Shown here: positions 1-8,679 of the stretch, one piece after another
Position numbering within the stretch: position 1 is the stretch's first letter
Layout: every line of letters starts with the position of its first letter
Assembly: GCA_943787435.1 (NCBI GenBank)
Contig: CALSMK010000024.1
Location: 1 to 46,375 of the forward strand
DNA length: 46,375 nt
Reading direction: 5' to 3'
Source: an uncultured Flavobacteriales bacterium
GTDB lineage: Bacteria; Bacteroidota; Bacteroidia; Flavobacteriales_D; Sanyastnellaceae
The notes under the pieces: model-generated
Told to the model about the DNA's origin: nothing
The model's input: the letters and a program-made list of their open reading frames with translations, nothing else
The model's database searches: none
Program-made: the position numbers and the translations under genes

Positions 1-2891
1 CGCCAAGCAGCCTGGGGATTTGGCGCGCCTCATCAGCGCCGCTGAAGTCAATGCCGATTCTTATGCCGGCATTCTGGATGGGATTCGAACCGCCTCCGCT
101 GATTCCTCGGTTCCAGTGCTGGGCATCACGGGTACCGGCGGTGCCGGCAAAAGCTCCATGGTCGACGAATTGGTGCGCCGCTTTCTGCTCGACTTCTCAG
201 GACAAGCGCATGGCCATCGTTTCGGTGGACCCCTCCAAGCGCAAAACGGGAGGCGCCTTGCTCGGCGACCGCATCCGCATGAACGCCATCGCTTCCGGCC
301 GGGTGTACATGCGTTCGTTGGCCACGCGCCAATCCAACCTCGCCTGAGCCGCCATGTGGGCGATGCCTTGGACATCCTCAAAGCGGCGGGATTCGACCTC
401 ATCGTGCTCGAGACTTCTGGCATCGGCCAAAGCGACACGGAAATCATGGACCACAGCGATGTGGCGCTGTACGTCATGACGCCCGAGTTCGGGGCGGCCA
501 CCCAGCTCGAAAAGATCGACATGCTCGACTTCGCCGACGTGGTGGCCATCAACAAGTTTGACAAACGCGGCGGCGCCGATGCCTGCGCGACGTGCGCAAG
601 CAATACAAGCGCAACCACGACTTGTGGGAAGCCCAAGACGAAGACCTGCCCATTTTGGCACCATCGCTTCGCAATTCAACGACCCCGGCACCCACCGCCT
701 CTACCGGACATTGATGAACGCCCTGGCCGAAAAGACCGGGCTGCTGACCTGCGAGCACCTTTGGTGCCGACGCCGGAGACGAGCGAAAAGGTGCACGTCA
801 TTCCGCCAAAGCGCACGCGGTACTTGAGCGAAATCGCCGACGCCATCCGGCCTACAACGATTGGACGAGACGCCCAATCCGATGTGGCGGGCAAACTTGC
901 AAGCCGTCTCGCGGGCGCAGCCAGAACTGGACCACACCGATGCCGATGCCGCCTGGCCAGCGAGAGGCTGAAGCTTGCCACGGGACCTTGACCCCAAGAA
1001 CCTTCACTGGCTCGAAGCCTGGCCGCGAAGAGGCCAACCGCTACCAGCAAGACGACTACATCTTCCAAGTCGGGGCAAGGAGATCCGCATCCCCACCACC
1101 ACCAAAAGCTCTGAGTCACCAGGACATTCCCAAGGTGAGTGTCCCTCGCTATCCAGGATGGCGCGACCTGTTGCGCTGGAGCCTGCAAGAGAACTTGCCC
1201 GGGGCTTTCCCTTTACAGCGGGCATCTATCCCGTTCAAGCGCAAGGCGAAGACCCCACGCGGATGTTTGCGGGAGAAGGCGGGCCGGAAGCGCACCAACC
1301 GGCGGTTCCACTACGTCTCTGGAGACATGCCGCCAAGCGCTGTCGACGGCCTTTGATTCCGTCACCCTTTACGGCCGCGACCCGGACCTGCGCCCGACAT
1401 CCACGGAAAGGTGGGCAACTCCGGGGTGAGCGTTTGCTCCCTCGACGACGCCAAAAGGCTGTACAGCGGATTTGACCTCTGCGACCCTTCTACCAGTGTG
1501 TCCATGACCATCAACGGTCCAGCGCCCGATGGTGCTGGCCTTCTTCCTGAACGCCGCCATTGACCAGCGCTGCGAGAAGCACATCCGTGAGCACGGATTC
1601 GAAGCCGAGGTTGAGAAGCCGTGCTCAAGGCCCGATGGGACGACCGCGGACTCTCCCGCCCGGCCTACCGCGGTGACTTGCCCGAGGGCAACGACGGACT
1701 GGGCCTGCTGCTGCTCGGGTGCACCGGCGACGAAGTGCTCGATCCAGACACCTACGCCCAATTGGCTGCCGAGGCCCTGTCCCAGGTTCGAGGCACGGTG
1801 CAGGCCGACATCCTCAAGGAGGACCAGGCCCAAAACACCTGCATCTTCTCCACCGAGTTTGCCTTGCGGCTCATGGGCGACGTGCAGGCTTACTTCATTG
1901 ACCACAAGGTCCGCAATTTCTATTCGGTCTCGATTTCTGGCTACCACATTGCAGAGGCCGGGGCCAACCCCATCACGCAGCTCGCCTTTACCCTGGCCAA
2001 CGGCTTCACCTATGTGGAGTATTACCTGAGCCGCGGGCATGGACATCAATGCAGTTTGGCCCCAACCTGAGCTTCTTCTTCTCCAATGGCATCGATCCGG
2101 AATACGCCGTCATTGGCCGCGTGGCCCGGCGGATTTGGGCCAAGGCATTGGACCGCAAATACGGCGCCGACGAACGGGCCCAAAAGCTCAAGTACCACAT
2201 CCAGACCAGTGGCCGCTCCTTGCACGCGCAGGAAATCGACTTCAACGACATCCGCACGACCCTGCAGGCCCTCTACGCGATTTACGACAACTGCAACTCG
2301 CTGCATACCAACGCCTTTGACGAGGCCATCACCACCCCTACCGAGGGCAGTGTGCGGCGGGCCATTGCCATTCAGCTCATCATCAACCGGAGTTGGGCTG
2401 GCCAAAAACGAGAACCCGCTGCAAGGCTCCTTCATCATCGAGGAGCTCACCGACCTGGTCGAAGAAGCCGTGATGGCTGGAATTCGACAGCCTCACCGAA
2501 CGCGGGGGCGTGCTCGGCGCCATGGAAACCATGTACCAGCGCAGCCGCATCCAAGAGGAGATCCTGCATTACGAGACGCTTGAAGCACACGGGCGAATAC
2601 CCCATCATCGGGCGTGAACACCTTCTCTGTCCAAAGAGGGCTCCCCCACCCTTGTGCCGGGCGAAGTCATCCGCGCCACCCAAGAGAAAGCAAGGCCAAA
2701 TCGATGGTCTTGCGGCCTTGCACGGCGCCCATGGCGACACGCGGATGCCGCCCTCGAAGCGCGTGCAAGAAATGCTGTCGAACACGGCAACCTGTTTGCC
2801 GAGTTGATGGAAGCGGTGAAGTCCTGCTTCTCTGGGCCAATTGACCGAAGCCATGTTTGAAGTTGGCGGCGCCTACCGCCGCAACATGTGA
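1..2891 (+). CDS. icmF: Fused isobutyryl-CoA mutase (IcmF), 5'-partial, many frameshifts
   Basis: IcmF is an adenosylcobalamin enzyme that interconverts isobutyryl-CoA and n-butyryl-CoA and carries its own G-protein chaperone. The window opens after the B12-binding domain. In order, spread over shifting frames: a P-loop [12 protein letters not shown] (about 115-155); Val-Asp-Pro-Ser-Lys and ETSGIGQSD, the MeaB-like switch regions (about 220-430); NKFDKRG, the guanine-specificity NKxD (about 550); then the mutase TIM barrel with [11 protein letters not shown] (about 1500), [22 protein letters not shown]-like ([11 protein letters not shown]) and [12 protein letters not shown] segments. It ends VGGAYRRNM-stop at 2889-2891, a typical IcmF terminus. 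The reading frame changes repeatedly through single-base indels, for example an extra base near 2036 and near 2053, while the conserved residues stay intact. I therefore read this as one gene with sequencing or assembly errors rather than a decayed gene. MeaB plus separate mutase is excluded by the continuous order of domains. Confidence 0.88.
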
Positions 2892-3612
2892 CCCTCACCG
2901 TGGTCGTTTCCCTCTGGTCAGGCCCCCGTTCCATGAGCACCGCGCTCATGTACAGCTTTGCCCAACGGGACATGACGCGTGCTGGACGAGCCGCTTTACG
3001 GCCACTTCTTGGCGCGCACGGGCGCTGAGCGGCCTTCGCCGAGTAGCCACTTGGCAGTGGCCGACCAGCCCAGCCGCCCTTGATTTCATGAGGCCACCGC
3101 GGAAGATCGGAGCGGCGAGGATGTCTGTTCTGCAAGCACATGGCCAACCACATTGAGGGCTTACCGTGGTCGCCTTTGAAGGCCATCGGCACGTGATTCT
3201 GTTTCGCAATCCCGCATCGGTCATGGACTCTTATGGCGCCCACATTCACAGGCCCACCATGCACGACTTGGGCTACCAAGACCAGTGCAACTTGTTGGAG
3301 CGCATGGACGAACATGGGCGGTCCTCCCGTGGTTGTGTGCAGCGATCGACTGCAGGCCCATCCCAAGAAGGTCCTGCCAGCATTTGTGCACGAATTGGGC
3401 CTGATCGTGGACCCGAAGCCATGATGACATGGGCGCGCCGGTGCCCGCCCAGAAGATGGACCTTGGGCCCCTTGGTGGTACACTGGGGTGCACGCCTCCG
3501 CAGGATGGGAGGCCCGCAAGCCTTCAGCAACATTCAGTCCCAGCCCACCTCAAGGAATTGCACGGCTCCATGTCTGGACGCGTATCATGCACTCTTAGAA
3601 CGATCGATCTGA
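2888..3612 (+). CDS. Sulfotransferase-like P-loop protein, frameshifted
   Basis: A GTG start at 2888 overlaps the icmF stop and gives an N-terminus reading VVVSLWSGPRSMSTALMYSF, the P-loop (5'-phosphosulfate-binding type) of a small sulfotransferase-like family. Further recognisable pieces are DEPLYGHFLART (about 2985-3025, after a frameshift), HMANHIEGLPW (about 3138), a 3'-phosphate-type segment LFRNPASVMDSY (about 3200-3235) and VVVCSDRL (about 3330). The end LLERSI-stop overlaps the following aminotransferase start as TGATG, so the two are translationally coupled. At least five frame changes interrupt it, matching the error-rich start of the window. The substrate is unknown. In plants a similar P-loop domain is fused to a class IV aminotransferase, so a shared pathway with the next gene is likely but inferred. 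Confidence 0.7.
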
Positions 3613-4523
3613 TGGCCAAATACAACCAACCCGACCCCCGCAACGACCAGCACCTTCTGCTGGGTCGATGGCTTGGTGCCGAGAGAAGATGCCAAGGTCC
3701 ACGTCTTCGACAGTGTGGTCCAAGGTGGCGATGCCGTTTGGGAAGGGCTGCGCGTCACCGATGGACGCGCCATTCAACTCGATGCCCACCTGGACTCGAC
3801 TTCTGGACTCAGCCCACGCCCTGGCTTTTGCAGACATGTCCCGCGCAAGAAGTGCGGTGACCGCCGCGATTTTCGACACGCTCAAAGCCAACGGCATGAC
3901 GCGACGGCGTCCATTGCCGCATTACCCTGAGTCGGGGACGAAAGTCCACCAGTGGCATGGACCCCCGACTGAATGTGCATGGCTCCACTCTGATCATCGT
4001 TCCCGAATACAAAGGCATGGTTTATGGCGACGAGGGCATTCGACTCATCACCAGCGCCATTCGCCGCAACAGCCCCCAATTCCTCGACAGCCACATCCAC
4101 CACAACAACCTGCTGAACAACATACTCGCGAAAATCGAGGCCAATGTGGCGGGCATGGATGATGCGGTCATGTTGGATGACCGAGGATTTCTCGCAGAAA
4201 CGAACGCAACCAACCTGTTTGTGGTCCGCGGTGGCCTCTTGCTCACGCCTTTTGCCCACGCCTGTCTTCCTGGACTCACCCGGCAATTCGTTTTGGACAC
4301 TGCTGGGCTGAAGGGGATCGAGGCCCGTGAAGCCAACCTGAGTCTCACCGAACTTTATACCGCCGATGAAGCCTTCACCACAGGGACCATGGGGGCATTG
4401 GCACACGTCATTGAAGTGGATGGCAGACGCATTGGCTCTGGCGCCAAAGGCCCAGTCACATCGTTGTTGCAACAGGCCTACTTGGATCACATTTTGGACA
4501 CCGCAACCCCACTGACGAATTGA
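3612..4523 (+). CDS. Class IV aminotransferase (branched-chain / D-amino acid type)
   Basis: A PLP-dependent fold-type IV aminotransferase of about 300 residues. The start MAKYNQPDPRNDQ lies at 3612, overlapping the previous stop. Motifs: HVFDSVVQGGDAVWEGLRV (about 3695-3760, N-terminal half), then after several frame changes the clean C-terminal half from about 3957. The catalytic lysine of the family is expected in the HNNLLNNILAKIEAN segment (about 4100-4142), followed by the DDRGFLAETNATNLFVV cofactor-binding loop (about 4178-4225) and FTTGTMGALAHVIEVDGR (about 4375-4425). This matches BCAT-like proteins rather than PabC, but specificity cannot be read. Frameshifts near 3655, 3795, 3840, 3905 and 3935 affect only the first third; they continue the error-rich stretch and end there. 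Confidence 0.8.
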
Positions 4524-4570
4524 AACGAAAACTGGATTCCCCATCCTCCTTGGCCAACCTCTCCACCTTT

Positions 4571-4981
4571 ATGATTCCTTTTCTCCGCAACCTTTTTGCT
4601 GGCAGTGCCGGCGCGTTGATGAGCATGCCCGCCAACATGCTCCTGCTCGGGCCCATGGCCAAACTAACGGGTGCCCCGATGCTTCCCGAGCCTCCGGCAG
4701 GTGCCGAATTGGCGGAGGTACAAGCCTTTTATGCTCCCATGATTGCCGCCATGGAACCCATCCATTTTGCGGGGCCCATCCTCGCCCATTGGAACGGGGC
4801 CTTTGTGGGCGCTCTCGTCGCTGGGCTTTTGACCCACAACAAGAGTCCTTGGCCCCCCATGCTCGTCGCTGGGTTTGTGATGTTGGGCGGCATCGCCATG
4901 GCCATGTTCACTTCATCCCAGCCCCTGTGGAGCATGGTCCTTGACTTGGCGGGATACCTCCCATGGGATGGCTGGGGATGA
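4571..4981 (+). CDS. Small multi-pass membrane protein, unknown function
   Basis: About 136 residues starting MIPFLRNLFAGS, with hydrophobic segments around residues 5-25 (SAGALMSMPANMLLLGP), 72-92 (HWNGAFVGALVAGLL) and 97-117 (MLVAGFVMLGGIAMAMF). It looks like the small DUF-type integral membrane proteins common in Bacteroidota; I do not recognise a function. It lies 47 nt after the aminotransferase and is followed by an EamA transporter on the same strand. The frame stops at 4979-4981, but shifting frame near 4961 continues as MGWLGMMLAHRLRP... to a stop at 5044-5046. The last membrane helix would then be finished by a basic tail, so one C is probably missing from the run at 4960-4962 and the true protein likely ends at 5046. 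An upstream in-frame start at 4520 is possible but gives an unlikely polar leader. Confidence 0.55.
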   Translation: MIPFLRNLFAGSAGALMSMPANMLLLGPMAKLTGAPMLPEPPAGAELAEVQAFYAPMIAAMEPIHFAGPILAHWNGAFVGALVAGLLTHNKSPWPPMLVAGFVMLGGIAMAMFTSSQPLWSMVLDLAGYLPWDGWG

Positions 4982-5081
4982 TGTTGGCCCACCGGCTCCG
5001 ACCCGCCTCCAAGGCTTCCACAGCTGGTCCCAAGGCTTTCCGATAGCCTCCATTCACTTGTTGATCAGCCCACCCACAGCC

Positions 5082-5939
5082 ATGTCACGCGGACTCATTC
5101 TGATGCTTCAGTCCGTGGTGCTGTATACCTCGGCCAACCTCTTGGTCAAGGCCCTTGCCTTCCTGCCCACCCAACAACTGGTGTTTCTGCGCAGCGCCAT
5201 CAGCTTGGTGTTTTGCGGGATCTGGCTCTGGCGCTCGGGGACTCCCCTTCTTGGAAACAACCGAAAGTGGCTGGTGGTCCGGGGACTCTCAGGCATGGTG
5301 GCGTTGACCTTGTTCTTTCACACCATTCGCCACATCCCACTGGCCAGCGCCACGGTCATTCAATACCTCTCTCCCATTTTCACCATCCTGCTGGCCACCC
5401 TCTTTGACGGACAGAGAATCAAGCCCCACCGTTGGCTCTATTTCGCTGCAGCATTTGGTGGCATCCTCATGGTCAAAGGATTCGATGCCCGCGTGTCATG
5501 GCTGTATTTGTTCATGGGCCTTGGCAGCGCAGCGCTGGCCGCACTGGCTTATTTGGCCACCATCAAATGCCGAGAAACCGACAGTGCAGTGGGCATCGTG
5601 ACGTATTTCCACCTGCTTGCCACGCCCATCATGGGCAGTTGGAGCACCGCCACATGGCACCCCATGGAGCTGTCTGACTGGGGCATGGCCATTGGCATTG
5701 GCGCCCTGTCTTTGGTGGCCCAGATCTCCATGACCAAGGCGCTTCATTTGGAGGATGCAGCCCGGGTAATGCCCTTCAAATATTTTGGTGCCATCCTGGC
5801 CCTGCTGCTCGCCTGGGGTGTCTTTGGCGAGGTGGTCACGGGTTGGTCTCTGGTGGGCATCCTCATTGTGCTCGCAGCCGTCACAGCGAACACCTTGTCA
5901 GGAAACCGAGAAAAGCGCCAGTCCCTTAACGCACAGTGA
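5082..5939 (+). CDS. EamA/DMT-family transporter
   Basis: A 285-residue integral membrane protein with about ten hydrophobic segments, the size and pattern of the drug/metabolite transporter superfamily (two EamA repeats). Family-like features include a first helix with SANLLVKALAFLPTQQLVFLRS, ASATVIQYLSPIFTILLATLF at the end of the first repeat, and ALHLEDAARVMPFKYFGAILALLLAWGVFGE in the second repeat. ATG 5082 (MSRGLILMLQS) is chosen because it begins just before helix 1; the longer reading from 4941 would add 47 residues with no family likeness. The 3' end overlaps the convergent lysyl-oxidase-like gene by 14 bp. The substrate is not predictable; RhaT-type members move metabolites or act as exporters. 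Confidence 0.85.
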   Translation: MSRGLILMLQSVVLYTSANLLVKALAFLPTQQLVFLRSAISLVFCGIWLWRSGTPLLGNNRKWLVVRGLSGMVALTLFFHTIRHIPLASATVIQYLSPIFTILLATLFDGQRIKPHRWLYFAAAFGGILMVKGFDARVSWLYLFMGLGSAALAALAYLATIKCRETDSAVGIVTYFHLLATPIMGSWSTATWHPMELSDWGMAIGIGALSLVAQISMTKALHLEDAARVMPFKYFGAILALLLAWGVFGEVVTGWSLVGILIVLAAVTANTLSGNREKRQSLNAQ

Positions 5940-8367
5940 CGCGGCGAGTGTGTTCAATCACCGCTCCATTTTCCCCTGGCTGAATCACTTGGATCAGATA
6001 AGATCCCGGCACCAAACCAGACGTGGAAACGGCCATCTTTCGGCCGCCTGTCCAACGTGCTGTGGAGAGGATGCGTCCTGTCAAATCGAGCCATTGCACT
6101 TCGGCTCCCTCTAAGGCTCCTGTCGAGAAGTTCAACCACAGGGACTCCCCTGAACGGATGGGGTTGGGACTGACCTCTAAGCTTGCCCCTGCGAGAACGC
6201 CGCCGATGCCGTTGGCTGTGGCGCAAGGGTCCACCAAATAGGGAACTGCATTTTGATACATGCTGTTGACCACCTCTGTGATGCCTTGAATGCAAAGCGT
6301 CTCTGTGGGCGCCTCTGTCCAGTAAATCCGGCACAACGAGGCCCACTCGTAATGCTTGGACATGGATTCATTTTCGTAGCTCAACCCAATGAGGGTGCCA
6401 CCGCCCAGCGCATGCGAGGGCTGAATGCTGTATTCCAATGGGTCGACCAAGCTCACGGCCTGCTGAATGCCACAGCTCACATCGAACTGGTATCCCAGAA
6501 TCCGGTTGTGGGGATTGAGCACTTCCACATCGAAAAAGCCTTGCTCCCAGTTGACTTCACCCAACCGGAACCAGACACTGTCGAAGGGATTCACAATGTG
6601 AGGAGCGGGAAACTGACACTTGTCGTGAAAGCCCGCACTGTCGGGACTTTCATGGGCAATGTCCCAATATTGGCAGCGGGCCATCAATGCCGCATCGGAC
6701 ACGGTGAGTTCGCCGTCTTGGTCGAGGTCATTGCACGCGGATGGCAAGAGGTCATCGCCCAGAATTCCATCCACATAGGCTTCGGAATCGGTCAGGTCTT
6801 GGTCGGCATCCAGATCCAAGTCCCCCATGAGCGCAGTGCCGCCGCAGTCTCCATTGCAGTCCATTTGCGCTGTGCCGTATGGCTCACCCGTGCAGTCTAC
6901 CAACTGAGCACAATCGTCCCAAATGTTGACCTCCAACTCTCCTGAGCTTCTGTCCATCTGAATGCAGACCACACCCCAGTTGTTTTCGTAATCGTTCTCC
7001 TGACGGCCCAATGCATCGGGACTGTAATCCCAATTCACGCGCACCACCAAGTGATACACGCCATCGGCAATCCCAGTCACGTCGATCCATTGGCAGGACA
7101 GTCCTGCCCCGTAAATGTCTCCGCAATGGGCAGAGATGCCCATGTTGGAACATCCGTATTGGAAGGTTCCGCCATCGCTGCACTCCAAGTCCATGACACA
7201 AAACCCGTTTTTGAATCCGATGGGCAGCATTTGACCGTCCATGGTGAACAGGTCGTACTTGGCGTACCCCTTGTAATGCCAATGGTTGTGGCAATCACCC
7301 CATTCAAACTGCTGTGTGGAGTCACTTTCGGCCGTGGTTCCGATGTAGTAATCGATGTCTCCAATGTTCTTGATGTGGGTGGTGAAGCGAACCAATTCCC
7401 GCTCACCGTAACCATTGAGGCACCCCTCTACGATGTAGCAGTTGTTTTCATCCACCATCATGGTTTCGGCTTGAAGGCTGTTTTCGATGGCGCTTTCGAC
7501 CACCATCAAATCCGGACCGGTGCACAGCGGATCACCCGGGTAAATGCAACTTCCGTTGTCCAACTCCGCTGCAGGATTGTAGTTGCAGGCCGCTTCATCG
7601 GTGCAGCCCTCAGGCAGCCCGACATAAGCCAATGTCCAGTCAAATTCATCGCAGCCTTCTCCTTCGGCACCGAGGTCAGCAAACCGGATCCAATAGGTGA
7701 CGCCTCCTTCCAACAGTACGTTGAGCTGTGCGCTTTCTTCATTGTCTTCGCAACCGCCCTGGTTGTCATCGTAATAGATGGACCCCTCATTGGTGTCGTC
7801 GAAGTTGTTCATGTTGCAGTAATCGTAGATCCACAACCGCGTATCGCACCCCGACCCACAGCTCGACAAGGCGAACATGCCATTGTTGGGTGGGGTGAAG
7901 GTCCACCATTGAACGTGGACATCGGCAGACACCGTCCCATAGTCGTCTTCGGTCAATTCAATGGCCTCTGAACACGTCCATCCCGGCGGGCAATCGATGG
8001 GGTGACTTTGACCATAACCGTAGTTGCCACTTCCCGTCACAAGCACTTCTCCATTCAAACTCAGCTGATAGGACGCTCCTGCGTTCAGGCCATCCCCGTA
8101 GCTGTCGTTCATGGTAAAAATCATGCAAGGCTGCCAATCCGCAGTGTCCAAGCAAAACGTAAACAACGTGTCCGCAGAATTGGTGACGTTTTGCTCCACC
8201 AGAACCGCCCCTGCACCATCGGTGAGTTCAAACGACATCTCTTGAGGCCAAGCATCGGGAACTATCGTGACTTGGAGGGTGTGCTCGCCGGGTTCGCAAA
8301 GGGACTGACCCCAGGAAAATAAAGGGCTCCCCAAAACGAGAAGCAGGCCCAATAAAATTCGGTTCAT
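5926..8367 (-). CDS. Secreted lysyl-oxidase-like protein with dockerin-like segment and T9SS tail
   Basis: 813 residues. ATG 8367 gives a clear signal peptide (MNRILLGLLLVLGSPLFSWG); the 23 residues upstream are polar and excluded. N-terminal beta-rich regions (22-250) are followed by one Cys repeat (GCTDEAACNYNP, about 259). Residues about 286-471 resemble lysyl oxidase (LOX, PF01186): WGDCHNHWHYKGY fits the copper-binding His cluster (about 355), and CQWIDVTGI (about 427) plus NDYENNWGVVC match the LOX C-terminal half. The lysine that forms the quinone cofactor in animal LOX (in DVKPGNY) appears to be alanine here (GIADGVY), while the partner Tyr is kept in NDYENN. Residues about 516-569 hold two Asp-rich loops (DLDLDADQDLTDSEAYV; DLDQDGELTVSDAALM), a dockerin-like pair. 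The last 90 residues (SPNPIRSGE...GSYLIQV) are a T9SS type A sorting domain. A copper protein acting outside the cell or on its surface is likely; amine oxidase activity is doubtful. Confidence 0.85.
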   Translation of the reverse strand: MNRILLGLLLVLGSPLFSWGQSLCEPGEHTLQVTIVPDAWPQEMSFELTDGAGAVLVEQNVTNSADTLFTFCLDTADWQPCMIFTMNDSYGDGLNAGASYQLSLNGEVLVTGSGNYGYGQSHPIDCPPGWTCSEAIELTEDDYGTVSADVHVQWWTFTPPNNGMFALSSCGSGCDTRLWIYDYCNMNNFDDTNEGSIYYDDNQGGCEDNEESAQLNVLLEGGVTYWIRFADLGAEGEGCDEFDWTLAYVGLPEGCTDEAACNYNPAAELDNGSCIYPGDPLCTGPDLMVVESAIENSLQAETMMVDENNCYIVEGCLNGYGERELVRFTTHIKNIGDIDYYIGTTAESDSTQQFEWGDCHNHWHYKGYAKYDLFTMDGQMLPIGFKNGFCVMDLECSDGGTFQYGCSNMGISAHCGDIYGAGLSCQWIDVTGIADGVYHLVVRVNWDYSPDALGRQENDYENNWGVVCIQMDRSSGELEVNIWDDCAQLVDCTGEPYGTAQMDCNGDCGGTALMGDLDLDADQDLTDSEAYVDGILGDDLLPSACNDLDQDGELTVSDAALMARCQYWDIAHESPDSAGFHDKCQFPAPHIVNPFDSVWFRLGEVNWEQGFFDVEVLNPHNRILGYQFDVSCGIQQAVSLVDPLEYSIQPSHALGGGTLIGLSYENESMSKHYEWASLCRIYWTEAPTETLCIQGITEVVNSMYQNAVPYLVDPCATANGIGGVLAGASLEVSPNPIRSGESLWLNFSTGALEGAEVQWLDLTGRILSTARWTGGRKMAVSTSGLVPGSYLIQVIQPGENGAVIEHTRRVTVR

Positions 8368-8372
8368 GTTGT

Positions 8373-8379
8373 CAATGTA
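8373..8379 (-). promoter_or_regulatory. Candidate -7 box of the lysyl-oxidase-like gene
   Basis: On the minus strand TACATTG is followed by five bases (ACAAC) and the ATG at 8367. It resembles the Bacteroidota -7 consensus TAnnTTTG with one T missing. The spacing places the expected transcript start at or next to the start codon. Confidence 0.4.
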
Positions 8380-8521
8380 AGGCGACTGCTTTTGCCCTTC
8401 TCCTTTTCGTCCCGCATGGGCTCGTTTGTCGGCCATTTAAAAGACCACTTGAGCCAACAGGTGAATTGAAAAAAATTCGTTGCCGTCAATTGTGAAACTT
8501 CGATTGGGGCAAAGGGTTGCT

Positions 8522-8529
8522 TAGTTTTG
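8522..8529 (+). promoter_or_regulatory. Candidate -7 box (TAGTTTTG) of the 37-residue ORF
   Basis: TAGTTTTG is a full match to the Bacteroidota -7 consensus TAnnTTTG. It lies 24 nt before the ATG at 8554 and would give a leader of roughly 20 nt. A TTG at 8504-8506 could serve as the -33 element, although the 15-nt spacing is short. Confidence 0.45.
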
Positions 8530-8553
8530 CACCAGCCATTCAAGCTCACCACC

Positions 8554-8667
8554 ATGGGACACGACCACGACCACTCAGAAGCCAAGCAGGATGAAATTGG
8601 CGGACCTGTTGTATTCGCCCTCTTCTGCTTTGCACTCGTCATTGCCATCCTCTACTTCCTCAGCTGA
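8554..8667 (+). CDS. 37-residue single-pass membrane peptide
   Basis: A short ORF starting MGHDHDHSEAKQDEIGG followed by one strongly hydrophobic helix (VVFALFCFALVIAILYFL) and a stop right after. The His/Asp-rich head would sit outside the helix, probably on the cytoplasmic side since no signal sequence precedes it. A consensus -7 promoter box lies 24 nt upstream, and the ORF occupies a gap between two minus-strand genes that would otherwise be empty, so it is likely real. The HDHDH cluster could bind a metal ion; that is inference. No function is recognised. Confidence 0.6.
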   Translation: MGHDHDHSEAKQDEIGGPVVFALFCFALVIAILYFLS

Positions 8668-8679
8668 GGCAAGCAGGCT

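Noticed and set aside
1-2891. Several separate short ORFs in place of icmF
   Set aside because: Motifs of one IcmF protein follow each other in the right order through different frames, so they are pieces of one gene.
7051-7971. Long open frame (306 codons) on the plus strand opposite the lysyl-oxidase-like gene
   Set aside because: It is antisense to a protein with clear domains, has no signal or family likeness, and arises from the codon usage of the real gene.
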